Assembly: GCA_033721915.1 (NCBI GenBank)
Contig: JAWWAC010000005.1
Span: 1-64,000, forward strand
Length of the DNA: 64,000 nucleotides
Source of the DNA: REBR01 sp033721915
GTDB taxonomy: Bacteria; Pseudomonadota; Gammaproteobacteria; Pseudomonadales; Oleiphilaceae
Reading direction: 5' to 3'
In this document: positions 61,010-64,000 of the stretch, in pieces
Numbering within the stretch: the first letter of the stretch is position 1
Layout of the letters: each line of letters begins with the position of its first letter
Program-made: the position numbers and the translations under genes
Notes under the pieces: generated by a model
Told to the model about the DNA's origin: nothing
Seen by the model: only the letters and a program-made list of their open reading frames with translations
Database searches by the model: none

Positions 61010-61192
61010 ATGACTTTTGAAGAGAGTGTGCTGGCCAGAGGTGAGGCCAGAGGTGAGGCCAAAGGTGAGGCCAAAAAGAGTCAGCAAATCGCACTGAACC
61101 TGCTGAAAGAGGGCGCAGATGAAGATTATGTCAGCAGGGTGACCAGGCTTTCACCAGAGCAGATCAAACAGTGGCAGGCCAGTACAAGCTGA
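61010..61192 (+). CDS. 60-residue protein matching only the C-terminus of Rpn-type nucleases (Rpn_S-like)
   Basis: MTFEESVLARGEARGEAKGE, then SQQIALNLLKEGADEDYVSR and VTRLSPEQIKQWQ: this is the charged-repeat plus short helical tail found at the end of Rpn (PD-(D/E)XK, 'recombination-promoting nuclease') proteins. No nuclease domain precedes it; trhO ends 91 bases upstream. AGGAGAG stands 7 bases before the ATG, so it looks like a functional ORF, not just debris. Rpn genes are reported to make a short C-terminal product from an internal start that inhibits the full nuclease; this may be an orphan version or a remnant. Confidence 0.6.
   Translation: MTFEESVLARGEARGEAKGEAKKSQQIALNLLKEGADEDYVSRVTRLSPEQIKQWQASTS
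61033..61076 (+). repeat. 12-base tandem repeat inside the Rpn_S-like gene
   Basis: GGCCAGAGGTGA, GGCCAGAGGTGA, GGCCAAAGGTGA, then GGCCAAAA: nearly four units encoding repeated (A)RGE/(A)KGE. Unit number could vary by slippage and changes only helix length because it is in frame. Confidence 0.85.
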
Positions 61193-61198
61193 TGACCC

Positions 61199-62251
61199 TC
61201 ATGGCCGGCCCAGACCATTGATGGCATTGGCGATCTCAAGCAGCGGCAGGACTTGCGCCACCGCACCCCGCTCAATGGCTTCTTTGGGCATGCCGAACAC
61301 CACGGAAGTATCACGATCCTGGGCAATGGTGTGGGCGCCGGCCTGGCGCATTTCCAGCAGGCCATTGGCGCCATCGTCCCCCATGCCGGTCATGATCACC
61401 CCCAAGGCATTGCGACCGGCCACCCTGGCCACGGAGCGGAACAGCACATCCACAGAGGGTTTGTGCCGGTTGACCGGTGGGCCGTCCGCCACGCCCACCC
61501 GGTACTGGGCGCCACTGCGTCGCAGCTGCATATGCAGCCCTCCGGGGGCGATGAGCACCAGCCCGGGCACCACCCGGTCATTGTCCCTGGCCTCCCGCAC
61601 TTCGCAGCGGCAGATCTGGTTAAGACGGTGGGCAAAGGCGGCGGTGAACTTCTCCGGCATATGCTGGACCACCACGATGCCGGGGCAGGTGGCGGGCAGA
61701 CGGGTGAGGACAGCCTCCAGTGCGTGGGTCCCGCCGGTGGAGGTGCCCAACGCCACCACCTGATCCGTGGTCTGGCTGAGTGTCAACGGAGGCGTCTGAC
61801 TCGACGCTTTCTGGCCAGGCTGGCTCCGCACCGGTGAGGCGGCCACTCTGGCCCTGGCGGCGGCCTTGATGACCTGCAGCATGTGCTGGTTACCACTCTG
61901 AAGAAAATCCTTCAGTCCCACCTTGGGCTTGGTGATGATGTCCACGGCGCCGGCCGCCAGCGCCTGCAGTGTGGTATCCGCCCCTTTCTCCGTCAGGGTG
62001 GAGCAGATGACCACCGGCGTGGGGTGTTCCTGCATCAGTTTGCGCAGGAAGGTGATGCCGTCCATGCGTGGCATTTCCACATCCAGAACGATGACATCCG
62101 GCCAGTCCTTTTGCATTTTCTGCAGGGCAAACAGGGGATCCGGTGCGGAACCGGCAATGCGGATGCCCGGGTCCGCACCCAGCATCTGGGTCAGAACCTG
62201 CCGGACCACGGCGGAATCATCCACAATAAAAACGCTGATAGGGGCTGTCAT
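61199..62251 (-). CDS. cheB: Chemotaxis protein-glutamate methylesterase/glutaminase CheB
   Basis: 350 residues. Receiver domain (SVFIVDDSAVVRQVLTQML; phospho-Asp in VIVLDVEMPRMDG; Lys in IITKPKVG), linker, then methylesterase domain with Ser in ALGTSTGGTHALE, His in VVQHMPEKF and Asp in MTGMGDDGA. Removes methyl groups and deamidates Gln on chemoreceptors. The start at 62251 shares ATGA with the cheD stop. Last gene of the visible cheW-cheR-cheD-cheB run. Confidence 0.96.
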   Translation of the reverse strand: MTAPISVFIVDDSAVVRQVLTQMLGADPGIRIAGSAPDPLFALQKMQKDWPDVIVLDVEMPRMDGITFLRKLMQEHPTPVVICSTLTEKGADTTLQALAAGAVDIITKPKVGLKDFLQSGNQHMLQVIKAAARARVAASPVRSQPGQKASSQTPPLTLSQTTDQVVALGTSTGGTHALEAVLTRLPATCPGIVVVQHMPEKFTAAFAHRLNQICRCEVREARDNDRVVPGLVLIAPGGLHMQLRRSGAQYRVGVADGPPVNRHKPSVDVLFRSVARVAGRNALGVIMTGMGDDGANGLLEMRQAGAHTIAQDRDTSVVFGMPKEAIERGAVAQVLPLLEIANAINGLGRP

Positions 62252-62757
62252 GCCACTCCTGATGTATCGGCTGCAGTGAGGTGACCGGGGCCCATACGGA
62301 CCCAGACATCCCCGTCCGCCAGATTGAAGATCAGCTGGCGGTAGCGGCACCCCCCCAGTGATTCGGCCACCACAGGAAGGCCATAGCGCTGCATCAGCGT
62401 CCTGGCCGCGATAATGTTCCGGCAGGCCACCCCTTTTTCATCCGGGCTGAGACCGAACATGTTGCCGCCACCAAACAACTTGACCTCATACTCGCTGGCA
62501 TTGCCCCCATGGCGACGGACTTCCAGCAACATCAGCTGCAGGGCATCGCAGCCGTAACGGGCATTGAGTGCAGCCCTGGGATCATCACGCCCCGGCAGCA
62601 TGTAATGGCACATGCCGCCGATTTTTTCTCGGGGATGCCACAGAGTGATGGCCACACAGGAGCCCAGAAGGGTGCGGATACGGGTGTGCCTGTCCCCGAA
62701 ATACCACTCACCCGGGTGCAGGAAAATCTCAATACCCGAGCCCAGTGCCCTCATCAT
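62248..62757 (-). CDS. cheD: Chemoreceptor glutamine deamidase CheD
   Basis: 169 residues. Active Cys in RTLLGSCVAITLW, His in KIGGMCHYMLPGR, and the Thr/Lys region KLFGGGNMF...VACRNI. Deamidates Gln in receptors to Glu and, with CheC in some species, tunes adaptation. ATG-ATG pair at 62757; overlaps the cheR stop by 4 bases. One GGGACAGGCAC word lies in the coding strand (62686-62696). Confidence 0.94.
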   Translation of the reverse strand: MMRALGSGIEIFLHPGEWYFGDRHTRIRTLLGSCVAITLWHPREKIGGMCHYMLPGRDDPRAALNARYGCDALQLMLLEVRRHGGNASEYEVKLFGGGNMFGLSPDEKGVACRNIIAARTLMQRYGLPVVAESLGGCRYRQLIFNLADGDVWVRMGPGHLTAADTSGVA

Positions 62758-63593
62758 GACGGTGCCTGATAGACGGAGGGCATCACCGCAGTAAGGCCGT
62801 TCTGCATGCCATTGAGGGTTTCCGAGTGACCGATTACCAGGTAGCCTCCGGGGCGCAGTTGCGCCACCAGACGGGCCACAATCCGGCGTTTGGTGTCGGC
62901 ATTGAAATAGATCATGACGTTACGCAGAAAGATCACGTCGAATAAGCCGATTCGGGCCGGGAGGGTCTCGTTCAGGTTGATCTGACGGAAGTCCAGCTTG
63001 CCGGCCAGCTCGGGATCAATCATCAGGGTGCCTTCCGCCGCACCCACACCCCGCAGGCAATAACGCTTGAGGCACTCCATGGGGACCTTCTCCGCCCGTG
63101 AAAGGGGATAGCAACCGGCACGGGCCTGTGCCAGCACCTGAGTGCTGATGTCCGAGGCCAGCAGCTCCCAGCCCTCCATACCCAGCACATCCGCCAGGAC
63201 CATGGCCAGGGTGTAGGGCTCCTCACCGCTGGAGCAGGCCGCACTCCAGATCCGGAAGGGTCGCGACCTGGGGTGCTGTGGCAGAAGGGTCTGGCGCAGT
63301 AAGTCGAAGTGCCTGGGTTCACGGAAGAAATAAGTCTCATTGGTGGTGAGCAGATCCACCGCCATCTGCTTTTCCGCCGCATCCCGTCGCAGATACTCCC
63401 AGTAGGCACGGTAGCTGTTCAGCTGCAGTACCCTGAGCCGCCTGGACAGCCGGCCTGCCACCATGGTGCGCTTGCCGTCACTCATGTGAATGCCAGCCAC
63501 GGCAAAGATCATGCGCTGGAATTCAGCGAACTCCGACTCACTCAAAACGGGGGCCGGGGCGACCCGGCCAGCGCTGTGCACATCAGCTGTCAT
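62754..63593 (-). CDS. cheR: Chemotaxis protein methyltransferase CheR
   Basis: 279 residues. N-terminal CheR helical domain (EFQRMIFAVAGIHMSDGKRT; TNETYFFREPRHFDLL), then the SAM domain with RIWSAACSSGEEPYTLAMVL, ASDISTQVLAQARAG and FDVIFLRNVMIYFN. Methylates receptor glutamates. No C-terminal TPR. The ATG at 63593 overlaps the cheW stop by 11 bases; an upstream in-frame start would overlap cheW further. Confidence 0.96.
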   Translation of the reverse strand: MTADVHSAGRVAPAPVLSESEFAEFQRMIFAVAGIHMSDGKRTMVAGRLSRRLRVLQLNSYRAYWEYLRRDAAEKQMAVDLLTTNETYFFREPRHFDLLRQTLLPQHPRSRPFRIWSAACSSGEEPYTLAMVLADVLGMEGWELLASDISTQVLAQARAGCYPLSRAEKVPMECLKRYCLRGVGAAEGTLMIDPELAGKLDFRQINLNETLPARIGLFDVIFLRNVMIYFNADTKRRIVARLVAQLRPGGYLVIGHSETLNGMQNGLTAVMPSVYQAPS

Positions 63594-64000
63594 GACCGGA
63601 CTCTTGCGCGGCATCCACCACAGAGGCCAGCTCCGCCATCTCCTGAAGGTCCAGCACCTGCTGCACATTCAGCAGAATCACAAAGCGCCCCTGCACCTTG
63701 CCCATACCGGCAATAAAGTCCGCACGGATACGGGTGCCGAATCGGGGCGCGGGCTCGATATCCTCCGCGGGTATCTCCAACACTTCAGACACCGCGTCCA
63801 CAATCACCCCCACTTCCTGCATGTCTTCCAGATCGTCGCCGGTTCCGGCAATCTCCAGGATGACGATGCAGCTGCGGCGGTTAATGACACTCTCGCCACG
63901 GCCAAAGCGGGCGGACAGGTCGATCACCGGCACCACACTGCCCCGCAGGTTGATCACGCCCCGCACGAAATCCGGCATCAAGGGGACGGTGGTCAGGTTG
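63583..64000 (-). CDS. cheW: CheW coupling protein, N-terminus cut by window edge
   Basis: The frame is open to the right edge, so the true start is outside. Visible: a stretch equivalent to NLTTVPLMPDFVRGVINLRG, VVPVIDLSARFG, IVILEI...GVIVDAVSEVLEI and QGRFVILLNVQQVL, the SH3-like CheW domain. Links receptors to CheA kinase. Receptor and cheA genes are expected just to the right. Confidence 0.93.
   Translation of the reverse strand, partial: NLTTVPLMPDFVRGVINLRGSVVPVIDLSARFGRGESVINRRSCIVILEIAGTGDDLEDMQEVGVIVDAVSEVLEIPAEDIEPAPRFGTRIRADFIAGMGKVQGRFVILLNVQQVLDLQEMAELASVVDAAQESGHDS

Noticed and set aside
62330..62352. ops-like GGCGGTAGCGG for RfaH
   Set aside because: Inside cheD on the non-coding strand, incomplete match, not upstream of a polysaccharide operon.
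1..64000. Prophage, insertion sequence, integron or CRISPR array
   Set aside because: No integrase, transposase, phage structural gene or regularly spaced repeat seen; base composition looks even by eye.

Overview
The window looks like chromosomal DNA of a GC-rich marine gammaproteobacterium. The gene complement fits Alcanivoracaceae or close relatives best: a DesC/DesB-type desaturase pair, a DhlA-like haloalkane dehalogenase, an mms valine operon, type IV pilus minor pilins, and the blocks gpmI-envC-ctpA-deacetylase and hisBHAF. This taxonomic call is an inference from gene content. I see no rRNA, CRISPR array, insertion sequence, prophage or plasmid backbone. Both ends cut genes: pilY1 at the left and cheW at the right.

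Layout. 0-4.3 kb (minus): type IV pilus minor pilins fimT-pilV-pilW-pilX-pilY1. 4.5-8.7 kb (plus): hybrid histidine kinase followed by a REC-EAL c-di-GMP phosphodiesterase. 8.8-11.6 kb: PCuAC copper chaperone and a molybdopterin oxidoreductase. 11.9-14.4 kb: ferredoxin reductase and membrane fatty-acid desaturase behind an operator-like inverted repeat. 14.4-18 kb: CsaA-like protein, class II aldolase with GntP permease, alpha/beta hydrolase. 18-21 kb: a lipoprotein gene with a structured leader and a short upstream ORF, a small exported protein, and an intergenic region with a candidate structured RNA. 21-31 kb (minus): MDR-family reductase and a surface-polysaccharide export block (ElyC-like, Wzi, SLBB/Wza-like, Wzz, CapD-type dehydratase, RfaH). 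31-39.7 kb: DUF418 and DUF3047 proteins, SecB, a cysteine-less rhodanese, GpmI, EnvC, CtpA, YibQ-like deacetylase. 39.7-46.7 kb: hisBHAF, an SRPBCC protein, AsmA, MutY. 46.8-53.8 kb: haloalkane dehalogenase, a cNMP-domain protein, an epoxide-hydrolase-like protein, and a valine degradation operon. 53.9-61.2 kb: DbpA, acyltransferase, tRNA-Phe, YggX, LpxL-type acyltransferase, TrhO, and a 60-residue protein resembling only the C-terminus of Rpn nucleases. 61.2-64 kb (minus): cheW-cheR-cheD-cheB.

How the parts fit. The window joins surface behaviour (pili, c-di-GMP turnover, chemotaxis methylation enzymes, polysaccharide export) with lipid remodelling (desaturase, acyltransferases), breakdown of unusual carbon sources (valine/isobutyrate, haloalkanes) and ordinary housekeeping. 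The most interesting unexplained features are: an 11-base word (GGGACAGGCAC and its complement) present at least ten times, three clusters of which sit at gene starts; a nested hairpin covering a short leader ORF whose stop overlaps the lipoprotein start; a stem-closed RNA candidate ending in a terminator; and an orphan Rpn_S-like small protein.
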